Origin: Conoideocrella luteorostrata
Taxonomy: Eukaryota > Ascomycota > Sordariomycetes > Hypocreales > Clavicipitaceae
Length of the DNA stretch: 64,000 nucleotides
Assembly: GCA_032433595.1 (NCBI GenBank)
Contig: JASWJB010000041.1
Span: forward strand, 144,708-208,707
Reading direction: 5' to 3'
Shown here: positions 1-11,651 of the stretch, one piece after another
Numbering within the stretch: position 1 is the stretch's first letter
How the letters are laid out: the number at the start of each line of letters is the position of its first letter
Made by a program: the position numbers and the translations under genes
Notes under the pieces: generated by a model
Told to the model about the DNA's origin: nothing
Database searches by the model: none
The model's input: only the letters and a program-made list of their open reading frames with translations

Positions 1-203
1 ACGCGAAGGCGTCACACCAATTCTTGCTGCAGTCGCCCGCTTGCCGCACGAAATAGCATCAAATTCTGGCCTTAAGACAGCAATATTCGAGATACATCTA
101 TCAAGCACCCCGTACAATTCAACTGGTTCGGCCATCGGGCCAGATACCGTCCCGACGTCACGGACTGGGCGGCAAATTCTCGACTCGCCCACGCCACCTT
201 AAG

Positions 204-1142
204 ATGATTTACGACCTCAATATCGCGTGGTCTCCCTCCACGACGCCCGAAGGTCTTCTCCAGACACTGTCTCTCGCTTCATCACTTGGATACTCCACTG
301 TCGCCTTAAGCCACACTCTCGAGCTTCCATTCCCCGCAAATCCTACGTCGCCCTTCCCTTCAATGCCCGAGTCCTCGTCACGAAAGCTGCCTACAATTCT
401 TCGTCGCGCCACCCTCCCTCTCAGCGACCCGGCAGCGTCCAACTACCGTCTTGCCTCACTGGCCGGCATCTTTGATATCCTTGCTATTCGACCGTTGACC
501 GAAAAGGCGTTCCAAAATGCCTGTCTGGCGCTCGATATTCCAATCATTTCTCTCGACCTGACCAATCACTTTCCCTTTCACTTTCGCCCCAAGCCATGCA
601 TGGCTGCCGTGAGCCGCGGCGTTCGTTTCGAAATATGCTACGCCCAGCTTCTTGTCGCCGACAATCGTGGACGAGCAAATTTTATTTCCAACGCAACAAG
701 TCTGATTCGCGCCACTCGCGGACGAGGTCTTCTCATCAGCAGCGAGGCCAAGACGGCACTCAGTCTACGCGGGCCCGCAGATGTGGTCAATCTCTTGAAT
801 GTGTGGGGTTTGGCAAACGAAAAGGGCCTTGACGGGTTGAGATCCATTCCTAGGAGTGTCGTTCTTAACGAAGGAATTAAGAGGAACGGCTTCCGCGGCG
901 TTATCAATGTGGTCCAAGTAGCAACGAAAGAAGATGGTGAAGCGAATCATGGCTTATTAGAAGACACTGAGCGAAGCACTGGCACGGGCACGGGCACGAA
1001 AACCAATGTCCCAGGCATAAGAGACAAGAGCCAAAAGCGCAAGAATGGGGAACAAGATGGCCAACCTATCAGCAGACGACAGGCAAAGAAGATGAAGCTC
1101 GCCGCCCGTTCAGCCGGATCCGAAACGAATCCTTCAACGTGA
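204..1142 (+). CDS. RPP1: RNase P/MRP protein subunit p30 (RPP1)
   Basis: Single-exon gene of 312 residues. The N-terminus (MIYDLNIAW), the SLGYSTVALSH stretch, the central IISLDLTNHFPFHFRPKP segment and the FEICYAQLL and GVINV blocks match the Rpp30/Rpp1 family, which folds as a TIM-barrel-like scaffold. The family protein binds the RNA of RNase P (tRNA 5' maturation) and RNase MRP (pre-rRNA cleavage) in the nucleus and nucleolus. The C-terminal ~70 residues are low-complexity, with a short TGTGTGT run and a Lys/Arg-rich end (SRRQAKKMK) that could be a nuclear localisation signal. I chose the first ATG because the family's conserved MIYDLN start lies exactly there. The tail-to-tail neighbour at 1372 leaves about 230 nt between stops. 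I see no anomaly. Confidence 0.92.
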   Translation: MIYDLNIAWSPSTTPEGLLQTLSLASSLGYSTVALSHTLELPFPANPTSPFPSMPESSSRKLPTILRRATLPLSDPAASNYRLASLAGIFDILAIRPLTEKAFQNACLALDIPIISLDLTNHFPFHFRPKPCMAAVSRGVRFEICYAQLLVADNRGRANFISNATSLIRATRGRGLLISSEAKTALSLRGPADVVNLLNVWGLANEKGLDGLRSIPRSVVLNEGIKRNGFRGVINVVQVATKEDGEANHGLLEDTERSTGTGTGTKTNVPGIRDKSQKRKNGEQDGQPISRRQAKKMKLAARSAGSETNPST

Positions 1143-1371
1143 TATCTTCGTTAAGATGACCATATAGGCTACTGTTCAGGCCATCCAATCTTGATGAGGC
1201 CTTGGCCTGTCTCATTCAATATTTACAATAAGGCTACACGAACATTTCTCAGCATTTTGATGTATTTGAGGTCTCATCGTATTCGGAAAGAATCTAGGTA
1301 GACCACTCCCTCTACGACTATCAATCTCTACCCTACCTGTACCCTCCACAATAATCAGAAAGTGCTCTTCA

Positions 1372-3440
1372 TCAGAAAGCTCTCGTAGTTGGCAGAGCTT
1401 GCTGCGTCTGTCCCAAAAGGTTACCCAGGTCCAGAATGCTGCTCAATTTGAGGCCAGATAAGTTCACTACAGGCTGTGCTGGGGCAACAACCCCGGGACC
1501 AGGGGTTGGTCCGGGAGCCACGGCTGAATCCGCAATCGGTTTTGGTGAAGGAGCAAGTCCGCCGAGCACAAGTGACTCTGCCGGGCGCGTGGGCGTAGGG
1601 GTGCTGACGGCAGAAGACGAAGTAGTAGATGCAGCAGCAGATGATAATTGGGATGACGCGGCGCTTGAAGCGACCACACTAGATGCAGTTTTGGATAAAG
1701 ACAGCGACACAACTTGGGATGAGCTACCAGGTGCAGATGGAGTGGGTAGTATTTGGGCCGAGGAGGAAGAAGAGGAAGCTGACGAAGTTGATGAAGATGC
1801 CGATTGCTCTGGCTTTGACGAGGCTGTCGGCGGTGGGGTCGCAGGGTTGTTAACTATTGTCGTTCTCGGACGAGCAGATTGTTCGATCGGGACAGTCGAA
1901 ACACCGACACCATTCCCATTTGCGTTGGTGGTGGGCAACACCTCAACTTGAGTCTTAGATGCCTGCTTAGGTGTGGGAGCTACGACCTGAACATTCGAGA
2001 GAGTTGTTCCGTCACAGATAATTTGCGGGTTCTCTCGCAATGTAACAACGCATTGCTGAATGTTGCCTGATGGTCTAGTCTGTGAAGTTTGATTGTCAGT
2101 TACCTGCCATCTCGAGTCGGACCCGTAGGCATTTCTTACATACTGCATTTGGAGCCTGTCCACTACCTTTTCCGTCTCCAATTATGACCACTATCTGATC
2201 GCCGGCTTTGTCTCCTTGCCCAGCCCTCTGCCCACCATCAACTTGAGATGGCCGACTGGATGGTGCGGTTTGAACAGAAGTGCTTGGAGCAGTAGTCATC
2301 TTAGAAGCTTCTGGCTGCTGATTTGGTGCCTGTCCCGGAGACCCAGTATTAGCTGGAGGAGATTGTTGAGGGCCAGACTACGAAACTGTTAGTTCTAATA
2401 TCATCATCATCATTATCACGGGGGCAATAAGTGTGCACATAAAACGGGTAGGGGGGAGTGACGTACTACACAGCTAGCCGTGACAGTCTGCGTAACCGTA
2501 CTCGCTAACTCTGTGATCGTGACAGTTGCCTGAGCCGCCTCTATTTTACTTGCCAATTGTGTGACAGTAACGGTTCCTGCAGCTGCGCTTCCTTGAGCCG
2601 TAACTGTGACAGTGGAGATCCTAAGCCTATATGATGTTTCTTGTTAACGCGATTGATGGACAGTATGACAACTTGAGCACTCACCCTTCGAAACCCGGGA
2701 TAGTTGCTTGTTGACTGTTTTGAGGTTGTTGGCTATTCCCAGGCTGTTGACTGTTTTGAGGCTGCTGGCCATTCCCAGGCTGTTGATTGTTAGGAGGCTG
2801 CTGGCCATCCCGTTGTCCCCTGTTTGGCTGACCGTTTGGCTGATTGTTTGGTTGACTGTTTGGTTGATTGTTTGGCTGACCGTTTGGTTGATTGTTAGGA
2901 GGCTGCTGGCCATCCCGTTGTCCCCTGTTTGGTTGACCGTTTGGCTGATTGTTTGGCTGACCGTTTGGCTGATTGTTTAGTTGACTGTTTGGTTGATTGT
3001 TTGGCTGACCGTTTGGTTGATTGTTTGGCTGACCGTTTGGCTGACCGTTTGGCCGACCGTTTGGTCGCTCGTCGCCTTGCTGCTGTCGAGCTGATCCATC
3101 GTTGTCTGCCACTGACTTTGGACGCGGAGCCGGTGTAGAATTGGTTTGAATTTGAACGCCGGTTTTGACAGCCCCGTCGGCGCCAACAAGTGCCTTGAAT
3201 CTTTGAGCTCTACCCACGGCTATCTTCAACTCATGCTCATGTGAACTACCGCCACCGTCTTGTCTCTTCACCAGTGACTGCGCGGCTCCATTTCTGCCGT
3301 ACGGTCCAGCCTAAGACGCGGTCAGCTTCCACCGTGGGGGCCAATTGCTCGGGCAATCATGCTTGTTGATGAGAAAGGAATATTTTGTTTACCTGAGAAA
3401 TAGTCGAGATGGCAAGAATGTACAAGGCGGCGGCCTTCAT
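1372..3440 (-). CDS. Secreted Pro/Asn/Gln-repeat and Ser/Thr-rich wall-type protein
   Basis: Five exons: 3393-3440, 2685-3310, 2467-2626, 2144-2377 and 1372-2079, giving 591 residues in frame. Exon 1 encodes a signal peptide (MKAAALYILAISTIS). A Kex2-type dibasic site, LVKR before QDGGG, follows in exon 2. Next comes a long tract of NGQPNNQP-like octads, then QQPGNSQQPQNS units. Exon 3 has ITVTV-type Thr-Val repeats (TVTVTQLASK, TVTITELAS) and one Cys. The end is Ser/Thr/Pro-rich and finishes in LLGQTQQALPTTRAF. There is no catalytic domain, and I see no hydrophobic tail for a GPI anchor. It resembles fungal wall or adhesin-type low-complexity proteins; I recognise no named family. The acceptor of exon 3 could also lie 6 nt downstream (CTTAG), which keeps frame. 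Confidence is high for the gene and low for function. Confidence 0.75.
2709..3071 (-). repeat. Coding minisatellite (NGQPNNQP octads plus QQPGNSQQPQNS units)
   Basis: Tandem 24-nt and 12-nt based units inside the secreted-protein exon. A 42-nt block occurs twice, at 2786-2827 and 2891-2932, exactly 105 nt apart (35 codons). This points to a segmental duplication within the repeat. All unit lengths are multiples of three, so copy changes would not shift frame. Confidence 0.85.
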
Positions 3441-6400
3441 TCTGGGCAGTCAAACGAAAATTCCGAAGACACCTCCTGCGATCCCAACCGCCCGATGATA
3501 CTATTAAATAAGGAATAATTCCAAAAGTCAAACAACAGACCAGCTGCTGAACGGAAAGAAGCGAGAGTAAGAATAGAATCTACACGGAAGGCACAAGAAG
3601 TCAGTCAGTCTGAGTTTTGAGCCGGCTGATCTGCAAAGGCCAAAAGCCACGAACCTTGCAACAGCAGAGAACAGAGATCTGCGCAAGACTAGGAAGAAGC
3701 AGAAGATGAAGAGAAAATTGAAAAGATCAATCCTTGCTGGGTTTTACAGCCGAGCAGAATGATGTTTGAGCCAAGACTCTAACCAGAAAACATATTTCAG
3801 CTCTCAAACCCTTTCGATAACGAGTGACGGGACCAGAACCGACCAAAAAAGCCTGAGAGCTAAACTCTGATACCGGAAGGGGCAAGAATGGAAGCGAAAG
3901 GAGGGACTTAGGACTGAGCATTCGAGGGCATTCACGAAAATATCGGATGATAAACTGAGCGGAACAGAGACTTGGACAGATTTTTGTTTGGACAGGTAAC
4001 ATTGCCATCGTCTTGGATGGAGCTCCCATTTTGGCTGAAAAGCGGTGAATTGCATATAGTACCAGATTCGATTCATCTATTGGCCATTGCTGAGTACGCT
4101 TCTGTGACCCTGGCGTAATGTGTAACGTTTCGAAGAGAGGTTGAAAGCGAAAGAGACTGAGTCGGACGATCCATTTGGGAATAGTTGTGTATGCAGCTGC
4201 AAGATGGCTGATGAGCCTTGCAGAGTGTCAGTTACGATGGCGCGAATCTGAGACGAGGGCCAGACATTTCCAGTTTTGGACTGTCTTGGGGAGGCGCTAC
4301 CTGACAAAGAAGGCCCAAGTTGCCATTTCGCCCCCACCGAACTTCCCCCTGCCCCTGCAGCCCTGTAACTGTATTCACATCCTTGAACGGTAAAAAGCGG
4401 GACTAGATGTGCCAACACAACCAATCTGAGATAATATGTTCAATGTGGCCGTAACTTTTTGCATGGCTGCTGGTGCCAGGCCCACCTGAAGGCATGTAAA
4501 ACTTATTACCTCCCACTATCAGTAGCGCAGTAAAGGTACCACGTCCGTAGGTATTTGTTATTGACTGCACGGCCAATTGTTACTCACATAGTACGTAAGT
4601 AGATAACAGAACAATAACAAGAAACCTCAATGGTAGGAGACCTTGGAAGTTGGTGTTTGAAACTTTTTTCAACCCCGCTGGAGCTGCTGCAACCTTATGG
4701 TTGGTTGCCCGCCAAATTGAAGTAGTTCGATACGACGCTGAGGAGATACGCTACTGTCACATCAATCCTTCCATCAATCGGGGCACTTTGACCGCCGTTA
4801 ATATGCCAGAGGCTATTTCCCTTTCCCGACGATATTAATCCCGCAAGACCACAGATAACTAACAGCAAAAATGTGCAACACAAATGTCCTTTCCCGGGGA
4901 GCGCTGCAACACGTTAATTTATTCATTTAAGAAAAACTCAAAATGACTTGTCCTTGATCATTCTAGGTGGTAACACATCACTTTTTAATGTAGTTTAGTC
5001 TTCTACACCGATAGAGCAGACCTCAGCCACGACCCATTTCCCCAACCGGTCCCCAGATGCTCTGCGCATTGTCCTTGTAATTAATCGATGCCATCCTTGC
5101 ACCGGAACAATAAAATGAGAGCCCGCCATCCAAAATAGTTTCAGACAGAAGGGCAACATTAATCGCAACAGCTTACGGCCGGACTGCTTCTGTGTTGACG
5201 AAAACTGGCCGTGCACCTCCTCTCCACGTCTCACCATAGCTCCCGTGATTCTTTTCGCTCCCACGGCAGATGTGTACCGGACTCTCAGTATGAGCACCTT
5301 GGCGATTTGCCCCTAATACTTGATGAACCTGCCGTTGGGGTTGCGCGTTGTGCAACATCCCCGGCGTGGTGCAATAGAGGGCCGTGAGTTTTGAACCGAC
5401 TGCAAGCACAACTGGCCTTGAGACCATCGTACAATTGGTAGGGTTTCCGGCTTTTCCGTTTCGTTTCTGTTGCTCCTAAGGCGGATACGAGTGATATGCT
5501 GCTTTGCTACTGAAATAAAGCATGTGGATGCTCTTTTGCTCTTTGCTATTGAAAGTGGTGATATGATTAAAGGGAAGGTGGATGGGCAATTGACCCTGTG
5601 TTGTTTCATCTTGTGCCGTGTCTCGGTCCATTCGTTTCACAAATTGTTTATACAACGCCGGCATGCGAGATGTAAATAGCTAATCGAATTCACCTTTGGC
5701 TGCAGGACTTGTGAGCGACACCACCAAGTCACATGACTCCAAGACCAGCTTCCACAACTCAATCCTGGTGCTCTTTGTTTGAGACTTTTCTCCAGAGACA
5801 AGCTTTCGCCGCAAACTTTCCCGTGGTTTATCCTGCAGGACCAAGATGAGCCTGCTCACGCCGAGGTCAAGTAATTCAGGTCGGACTTGTTTCTAAGCCT
5901 ACGCAAGAGTTCGATCCCGTGACAATCGCGTCCTGCTGGAGAACTGGCCATGGCTGATGAAACAATTACATATAATACTATGAAGCGTGTCAAAGCATGC
6001 AGGTATTTCGTTTCGTTGCACGGGTTGAAATGCTATGATAAATCAGGATTGATGCCGGAGATATTGCCAGCCGAGGGCCGGGTCTCTCGGGAAAGGCTTC
6101 CATGGGCATGTCGTTCCATGTAAGCTGCAGCCAGCAACTTGAAGGCGGGTCCGTGACAAACAGCGGGCTCTGAACTCACGACAGTTGAACAACTGAGTTC
6201 CTTTGGCAAGGGTGGCACAGCGGTTGACATAGCGGTTGACGGAATAGAAGCAGTGTAACCCGAATAACAAAGCCCTGGGACATGGTTTCGCCGCCGAAGT
6301 GCGAGGACCATTACGGAGTGGCAAACGCTTAAACGCTTCTTAGTCGTTCATTCAAAGAAGCTGCCCCTGAGATTCAATATACTAACCCCTGAGTAGATAC

Positions 6401-6926
6401 AAATATTACAACGGTGATGCACACCACTGAGGATCCCCAAACAAGGACTCGGCATGCCGATCGGGCCACGAAGGACGATGTATGCATTGTATGCTTTAGA
6501 AGGGATCATGTTACTGTACTCCGTACTGCGCCGTAACTAGTACAGGGAACGGAGTAACTACTTCGTAGCTACGGAGTAGATTGTCGTGACATGGTACTCC
6601 GTAGCCCCAATTTAACTGCATGGCCATAATCAATGATGACATTGCTCGCTCAACGCGCCTCAGCCTTCATGGATAGACACCGTGAACGTTTGGAATCATC
6701 CAGCCAAACCACCAGGGTAGACAATCCGCCCCGAGGCGCAAGCCGGAAAACCCCTGGGCATTTTAAGAACGACCGCGATGCTGCACCACTGCAATAACTA
6801 AATACTCAATTATAAAAAGAAGCAAGCTCAACGCATCATTTCTAGCCCTTCCTCTCAGCCTATCTCGTAGTAACTAGCTAGCTGTCCAGGTTCAAAGGCG
6901 AGCTTCAAGGAACCACAAAGGCTACC
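3441..6926. other. Intergenic, no supported gene
   Basis: About 3.5 kb. Short open frames on both strands lack a recognisable domain, a sensible start or codon pattern, so I call none of them. At 5738-5875 the + strand has an open stretch ending in DEPAHAEVK with no start codon, possibly a relic. Several TACGGAGTA-type elements cluster at 6517-6603, upstream of the DUF1295 gene. Confidence 0.6.
6517..6603. repeat. Cluster of TACTCCGTA/TACGGAGTA elements
   Basis: TACTCCGTAC at 6517-6526, a variant (AACGGAGTAAC) near 6549, TACGGAGTA at 6570-6578 and TACTCCGTA at 6595-6603. They occur in both orientations within 90 nt, about 320 nt upstream of the DUF1295 start codon. Confidence 0.8.
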
Positions 6927-8076
6927 ATGACTGTAACACACGTCCTAGACGACTACTATCTCGGCATAACAGCCATTGTGACCGTCGCATACCAACTCTT
7001 ATTCTTCGCCATCGCGTTCACCTTCAAGTTCGACAAACTCACCGGTGAGTCTCACAAAACCGCACCTACAGAGCCCATGAACCCTCCCCTCCACCCCTTT
7101 CCCCTCCCCGTTTCTTTGTATATTGACTCGCAGTAGACCTCGCCGGTGGCAGCAACTTTGCCATCCTCGCCATTCTCAACCTCGCCCTTTCTGGCCACCA
7201 CCATGCCCGCCAAGTAGTCGCGTCCCTCTTCCTCATCATCTGGGCCGTCCGGCTCTCCGGCTTCCTCTTCTTCCGCATCCTCCGGACAGGCTCAGACGAC
7301 CGCTTCGACGACAAGCGGGACAAGTTCTTCCCCTTTCTCGGCTTCTGGGTTTTCCAAATGATATGGGTGTGGACGGTGTCTCTGCCAGTCACGATACTGA
7401 ACTCGCCAAATGTCACGCAGTATGACCAGCATGACTTTGGGACAGGTAGAGACATCGTGGGCATTATCTTATTCACCATTGGTTTCATCATGGAGAGCGC
7501 GAGCGATGTGCAAAAGTACAATTTTCGGGAAAAAAACGATAAGTCGGCGGTTTGTGACCAGGGCTTTTTTGCAGCGTCGCGACATCCTAACTATTTCGGG
7601 GAGATTATTATTCAATTCTGTAAGTAAAAAACGACGGATTCCCTCCTTCGCAAAACCAAGCAAAATTTTATTGCGCGAATGGAAAGAGAAACCCAGCTGA
7701 ACAACTCCTGCTTCCCTTAGCAATTTACATGATTGCCGTCTCCTCGGCAGCAGACGGATACGTCGGTGGCCAAGCCTACAAAGCGCTCTACGCAACTATC
7801 TTGGGGCCCATCCTTCTCACGGTTCTCCTTATGTTTGTTTCTGGACTGCCTCTGTCAGAACGACCAAAGGCTAAATCACGCTATGAGAAGGGCAATAACT
7901 GGGAAGGATACAAGCGATGGCTTGACCGAACGAGCATCCTTATCCCGTTTCCACCACAGCTGTACGAGAAGATGCCAGTATGTCTGAGACGTACTGTCTT
8001 CTTGGAATTTCCCATGTATGTGTTTTATCCACCAAAGAGAGACGCTCGTGATGAGGAAGAGGCCTTACGACAATAA
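6927..8076 (+). CDS. DUF1295 (steroid-reductase-like) membrane protein
   Basis: Three exons, 6927-7044, 7134-7619 and 7721-8076, giving 319 residues. Splicing restores continuous frame (FDKLTVDLAGG and IIIQFSIYMIAV). Several hydrophobic segments span the protein. The box ASRHPNYFGE, followed by a membrane segment and a YxxGNNWEGYKRW region, is the hallmark of the DUF1295 / 3-oxo-5-alpha-steroid 4-dehydrogenase-like superfamily, whose members are ER-type membrane proteins thought to reduce sterol- or lipid-like substrates. The substrate here is unknown. The first acceptor is a NAGNAG (CAGTAG at 7131-7136), so isoforms with or without one residue are possible. The gene is convergent with the GFA gene. 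Start ATG follows a CA-rich leader. Confidence 0.88.
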
Positions 8077-8613
8077 GCTATCGGATGATTTGCAAATATT
8101 CTCCGACAGTGACAACGACATCATTCTTTAAAGTATATATGCTCCACAACCCCATTACAAGTAATAATACAATCCAATTAATTTAAATAATATGACATTG
8201 TCCTGCCCTTGGTATATATGGATGAAATATATCGCGCCCCCAGATGCGTTCCTCTTCACGCCTCCGCCAAATGCGCTCCAACAACTCGTATCGACAACCG
8301 CGCGCCAAGTTTTCTATAAGCATGCAATTTACTCCTGTGTTGAAAAGGTTTTCAAACTCCACCTTGTATCATGAATTGGGACAAGAAACGGAAAAGGAAA
8401 CGAAAAACAAGCCCCGTTTCCCCCCAGCCCAAAAAATAGGTCTGGTGCCATACACGAAAACATCATGACCCAATAGTTTAGCAATTTCGTAACTTTATAA
8501 GTCGAAAGTTCAGAGGAAAAAATGAAAGCAAGTAAACACCTGCCTATCGAGCCGGTTGTCTGCAAGGGACCATACAGCAGAGTGTATATCACGGCGTTGT
8601 GACGTGTTAAAAG
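8077..8613. other. Convergent 3' intergenic space
   Basis: About 540 nt between the stops of two convergent genes. It is AT-rich near 8130-8200, as expected for 3' UTRs. I see no other gene in it. Confidence 0.6.
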
Positions 8614-9358
8614 TCATTCAATCAAGTCATGTCCAGGATGGTCGAGTTTTTGGTCAACAAATTCTTGCGTAGGACCGTAGTCGGTAGAAGTAGACGACTC
8701 AGAGTGAGTCTCGGAGCCTTCGGGGATAGGAACCATGGCGCTCTTGGTCCAAAGGTGTATGGCCTTAGCCCAATCTAAACCATCAAGACAGCCGCCCTTG
8801 ACAGATACCACATTTTTGGTCTGCGTAAGCCATTGCGATTAGATGCCGTGTAAGGCATATGTGAAGGCAGGAGTGAATATATGGGACATACCGCTGTCGT
8901 ATGAAGTAGTCGAGTTCCGCATTTCTGACAAAAATAGCTGTTCGCCAATTAGCCGAGGTAAATTACAAAGAATACAGGCACTTAGAGAGATATGGGGTAA
9001 AGTCATACCAATACAATGTTTGCCCTGAAGCTGTCGGTCTCCTGCATAAAGTGAATCATTAGCAATGTGTCTTTGTTCGACGCCTTGCTCGGTAAACATG
9101 AGGATATAGAGGTGGATGCGGGTTCAAATCCAACCATATGTGCAATTTGCAGAGGAGGGCAGAATGGGACAGTACACACGCGTAGCAACTGAGTGACTCG
9201 GTTTGAGGTAGCTTAAATCGAGGAAATATAGCCGAAGCACCGAAAGCAGAACTCGACTGGCGTTGACAATCCGTGCAATGGCAGATGTACAGGGCCAGCG
9301 GTTGCGTGAGCGGCGTCTTGAAGTTCACGGCCCCGCATTGGCAGCGAGCATCCATCAT
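8614..9358 (-). CDS. GFA-family (glutathione-dependent formaldehyde-activating-like) zinc protein
   Basis: Four exons: 9180-9358, 9009-9041, 8892-8937 and 8614-8820, giving 154 residues. Only splicing restores the family signature. The N-terminal zinc ligands are DARCQCGAVNF and ICHCTDCQRQSSS. After exon 2 (RPTASGQTLYC) comes YFCQKCGTRLLH, and then VSVKGGCLDGLDW. This is the CENP-V/GFA fold with its two zinc sites. Family members are carbon-sulfur lyase-like or formaldehyde-activating proteins, but most fungal paralogs have no proven substrate. Exon 2 is only 33 nt and exon 3 only 46 nt. The C-terminus is acidic and Ser-rich. The first of two adjacent ATGs is taken as start. Confidence 0.88.
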
Positions 9359-10751
9359 GCGAAGCGTGCTGTTATTCAACCGTGTTTGGCGAAGCGAAGG
9401 CTTTTCATTAACGAGTCGGGGTATGTCTCTATGGTCGCAAAATCGTGATCGCCTGAGAGGGGTAAATGTTGGCCGTGAATGAATGTAGGTGAACGATGGC
9501 GGAGCGAGGAACTGTGCTGGATATACCGCAGCACCAAGCTCCTGTTTTCGGATCGGATGTCCAACAAGAAGAGTCACCAACAAGAGGAAACTGGTGCAGC
9601 CACGACCAGCGATATCAATTGGTCGCCTGGGGCAAATAAGATTGGATTTATAGTGGCAGGGGATAAATGGTACTTAAGTACCCCGTATGTTACGGTTTAT
9701 TCCTATAAATCAGGAATGAAACTAGTTAGCAGCGAGCGAGAACGGAGGTTTGTAGGTTGCATTAGTGGTTTGGCGTTAAACAGATGCGCTCCAGCACATC
9801 CAGCACAGTCGTTACGTACGGCGTCGGCGCTTGGGAGTCTTCCTAATCGCGTGCTAGTTAGTTACCTCTCCACCTGCCCGTTGGACGGCGCCGAGATGCC
9901 GGCCAAGCGATGGAGGGCGCAGTCGTCCAGCCCTTTTCATCGAGCTATATGTTGGCTCGTGAAAGCTTCTCGTCTCTCACTGCGATTCTTCCACACGCGT
10001 ACGGAGGACACAATAACACAAGGTAGTTATTCCCTCTCTTTATGTGCAAACTGATGCCACATCGAAAGTGCACCGAAAAGCAGCCGGTCCAGGAACCAAT
10101 ATGAGAGAGCGGAATTACAAGGAATTGTTGACCGAGTAGTACAACGTACTGTTCGTATTGAGTACGAATACGGACGAGACAAGGCACACCGTCCATGTTG
10201 GGAACCGCTTGTAGACGCGGGCGTTGCAGACGTGACTCATTCTCGAGCGATACTGGCGCGTCGTCACATGAGACTGGGACGCCCTGTACATGACAACTCA
10301 GCCACCGTCGTGTCTGTAATGCTTTATTTGTATTGTGAATCGCGCAGTGCTTTACGAGGTCATCTGTTCGTCATATTAAGCTTTCAAGCTGAGCGATCGA
10401 AATGAATGCACTCATCCGTCCATTAGTAATACCTCGCATCTCAGCATTTCCAGACTATTGATCCCGCAATTGGAACTCGGTTTCCGAATCCCCCTTTTAC
10501 TCGCATGCATGCGATTCACGATGCCCCTACCTATAATCACCACTACTTCGACGTTTCGCACTCTATCCATTCATCCTATGCCGAGCTACCTGGTGCTATT
10601 TTTTGAAGCCGTCTGTTTGTTAAACGCCTCAAAGGTAGCGCGTTTCCCGTTCTGCTCTGCTGCTCTGCTCAAACCAGTTGATAATATACGTCACGAGAGT
10701 CACCTTCGCTCTAGATCCACGATCTTCCAATAACCGTTGAAGCTCTCCACA
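9359..10751. other. Intergenic, no supported gene
   Basis: About 1.4 kb. A 191-codon + strand frame (9479-10054) overlaps the GFA promoter and has no recognisable domain or coding character. A second frame near 10458-10733 is equally unconvincing. Confidence 0.55.
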
Positions 10752-11651
10752 TCATGTTAATCTGTCGCCATCGGAATACGACGGCGTGACGAGCTCGAGC
10801 TCTATTTCGAGCTTTTCCAACAATGTCATTCTTGCCAAGCAGCTTTCCACCCATGGCCAAGCCATTCCTTCAAGCCATGCACAGGCCCTCAGCTCAGAAG
10901 ACGCTGCACCTTCCGAAACACGATTCTGAACCCGTAGACCACGGAGGCCACCTGACCATGCGGTGCCCAAAATATCCCATGCCTTCCACCCTTCGTCGCT
11001 GGAGAAGTCCGCCTCTCGAGTCTCAACTCTTGCATATCGCATATTCATCAGTTGCCAAGGTTGGAGTACATCTGTGACTGTAGTCGACGCAAGCATCAGA
11101 CCGGAGGAGAACCAGTTCTGAAAATCAAACTCGTTGTTTTTGAACGGTATTTGGCGCGATTCCGCATACAACTGCCTCCTTACTCTGAGTAAATTGGATG
11201 GAACAAAGCTCCGAGGTCGTTCCTGACGAGGGAGAGGCGGCGGGAAACGTTGAGAATGACAATGATCACGCTGGTGTCTGACTTCGCCGTCCTCCATATA
11301 ATATTTCATCGTTTTCTGGTAGGTCTGAGTAGGATATCCTGGGAGACAGGCCGTCTTCTAAACAAGGCTCATGTAATACACCCACTAGTACATTTGCATT
11401 CGGATCTCCACAGGGAGTGAAAGTAAACGGCCGCCTGTAAGAACATGTTTTCTCACTGCCTCTTTCGACAAAATGTCAGCTGTAGACTGACGTAACGGTT
11501 TAGCCGACAAAATGCGTTTGGACGGCAACGCTCTTGGTACGCTTGCAAGTCTGGCGTCGAAACACGATGGTATTGAGCAAGACAGCGGTGTGACTTCCAT
11601 GATTGAAGATGGTTCTAAATGAGAAGCCAAACAGAAAGGAGGACAAAACAA
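10752..11651 (-). pseudogene. Broken gene of an LPxEIR-containing fungal family, two in-frame TAG codons
   Basis: Two open halves lie in exactly the same frame. The upstream half (to 11388) ends in LLSLPVEIRMQMY, the typical start of a fungal domain related to F-box-like proteins (LPxEIRxxIY). It is followed by TAG at 11385-11387, nine sense codons (WVYYMSLV-like), TAG at 11358-11360, and then KTACLPGYPTQTYQKT and about 185 more residues ending at 10752. The downstream half contains RVRRQLYAESRQIPFKNNEF, a pattern usual for this family. No intron fits: a GTACTA...TTTAG intron would be only 34 nt, and every other donor-acceptor pair I tried breaks frame. I therefore read this as a nonsense-mutated copy. 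The start is probably the ATG near 11600. Function of the family is unknown. Confidence 0.6.

Noticed and set aside
9110..9135. GGGTTCAAATCC, like a tRNA T-loop
   Set aside because: It lies in an intron of the GFA gene, and no acceptor stem or anticodon arm can be folded around it.
9479..10054. 191-codon + strand frame overlapping the GFA promoter
   Set aside because: No recognisable motif, and composition like the surrounding non-coding DNA.
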